A stretch of DNA of 64,000 bases. Origin: Marilutibacter maris. Its GTDB lineage: Bacteria > Pseudomonadota > Gammaproteobacteria > Xanthomonadales > Xanthomonadaceae. The translations under genes were made by a program, and so were the position numbers. Below the pieces are notes generated by a model. That model had not been told where the DNA came from and made no database searches. It saw only the letters and a list, made by a program, of their open reading frames with translations. Location: assembly GCF_006546735.2 (NCBI RefSeq), contig NZ_VICD02000006.1, forward strand, positions 1 through 64,000. The letters are read 5' to 3'. Of this stretch, positions 63,839 through 64,000 are shown in pieces (the first letter of the stretch is position 1; each line of letters starts with the position of its first letter).

Positions 63839-64000
63839 ATGAGCGACGAAATCGATGTGAACGACGGGGATAAGCACCCCTGGGGGAATCGGCACGATCT
63901 CCATTTCCTCTACCGGAAGTACGATCCATGCATCGTTCGCGTACAGGTCGATCTCCCTGACGGCGGCATAGGAAACGGGACCGCGTTTCACATTGGGGGT
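63839..64000 (+). CDS. Start of a probable trypsin-like serine protease gene, cut by the window edge
   Basis: 54 codons visible: MSDEIDVNDGDKHPWGNRHD, then LHFLYRKYDPCIVRVQVDLP and GIGNGTAFHIGG. The last motif is the beginning of a trypsin-fold beta barrel (G-x-G-T-A/G-F-x-I-G-G), seen in many phage-defence and other cytoplasmic S1 proteases. There is no signal peptide. It diverges from the coupling-protein gene. The catalytic residues would lie outside the window, so identity is tentative. Confidence 0.55.
   Translation, partial: MSDEIDVNDGDKHPWGNRHDLHFLYRKYDPCIVRVQVDLPDGGIGNGTAFHIGG

Overview
This 64 kb window looks like the chromosome of a high-GC gammaproteobacterium of the Xanthomonadaceae/Lysobacteraceae group (Lysobacter- or Luteimonas-like). 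The evidence is the coaX-birA arrangement next to a SPOR-like protein, a PhoPQ pair preceded by a PepSY protein, a REP-like intergenic repeat, and a Xanthomonas-style type IV secretion effector with its putative immunity lipoprotein. Hand-counted 60-base lines give about 68-72% GC in the chromosomal part and about 50% in a sampled line of the right-hand element. No rRNA or tRNA gene was seen.

Layout. (1) 1-8.4 kb: housekeeping and signalling genes (SPOR-like fragment, coaX, birA, a small secreted protein, mtfA, phoQ, phoP, a PepSY protein, a CtlX-like amidinotransferase-fold enzyme, dusA). (2) 8.8-11.2 kb: a translationally coupled lipoprotein, then a protein with an M23-like region, a peptidoglycan-binding domain and a Gln-rich tail, then a coiled-coil membrane protein. 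This resembles a Xanthomonadaceae antibacterial T4SS effector/immunity locus. (3) 11.4-15.2 kb: an old yellow enzyme and a RidA-family protein divergent from a LysR regulator, an NTF2-like secreted protein and a thioesterase.

(4) 15.3-37.9 kb: the main feature, a complete-looking extracellular contractile injection system (eCIS, Afp/PVC-like) read on the minus strand from a DUF4255 cap protein through two sheaths, two tube-type proteins, baseplate, LysM protein, hub, spike, PAAR tip, gp25, two baseplate-J proteins, gpI, a repeat-bearing fibre and its small paralogue, an AAA+ ATPase, and finally a 747-residue protein of unknown fold that is the best cargo candidate. Many genes overlap by 1-4 bases. 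No long tape-measure protein is visible. A giant one-component hybrid sensor/AraC regulator (38.1-42.2 kb) lies directly upstream in the same orientation.

(5) 43.2-52.2 kb: a catecholate siderophore locus. A TonB-dependent receptor diverges from entC-entE-entB-(VibH-like condensation enzyme)-(ViuB-like iron reductase)-entA, with a good Fur-box match between them. A free-standing condensation domain without other NRPS modules points to dihydroxybenzoyl capping of a small amine. (6) 52.2-53.9 kb: three small secreted proteins.

(7) 54.4 kb to the right edge: the left part of an integrative and mobilizable or conjugative element inserted in a HAD-hydrolase gene, leaving its 3' part. It carries a tyrosine integrase, an apparently frameshifted XRE regulator, a DUF5710-HNH protein with a GIY-YIG protein, small ORFs, a MOBF (TrwC/TraI-type) relaxase-helicase, an ankyrin protein, a type IV coupling protein, and the start of a probable trypsin-like protease gene.
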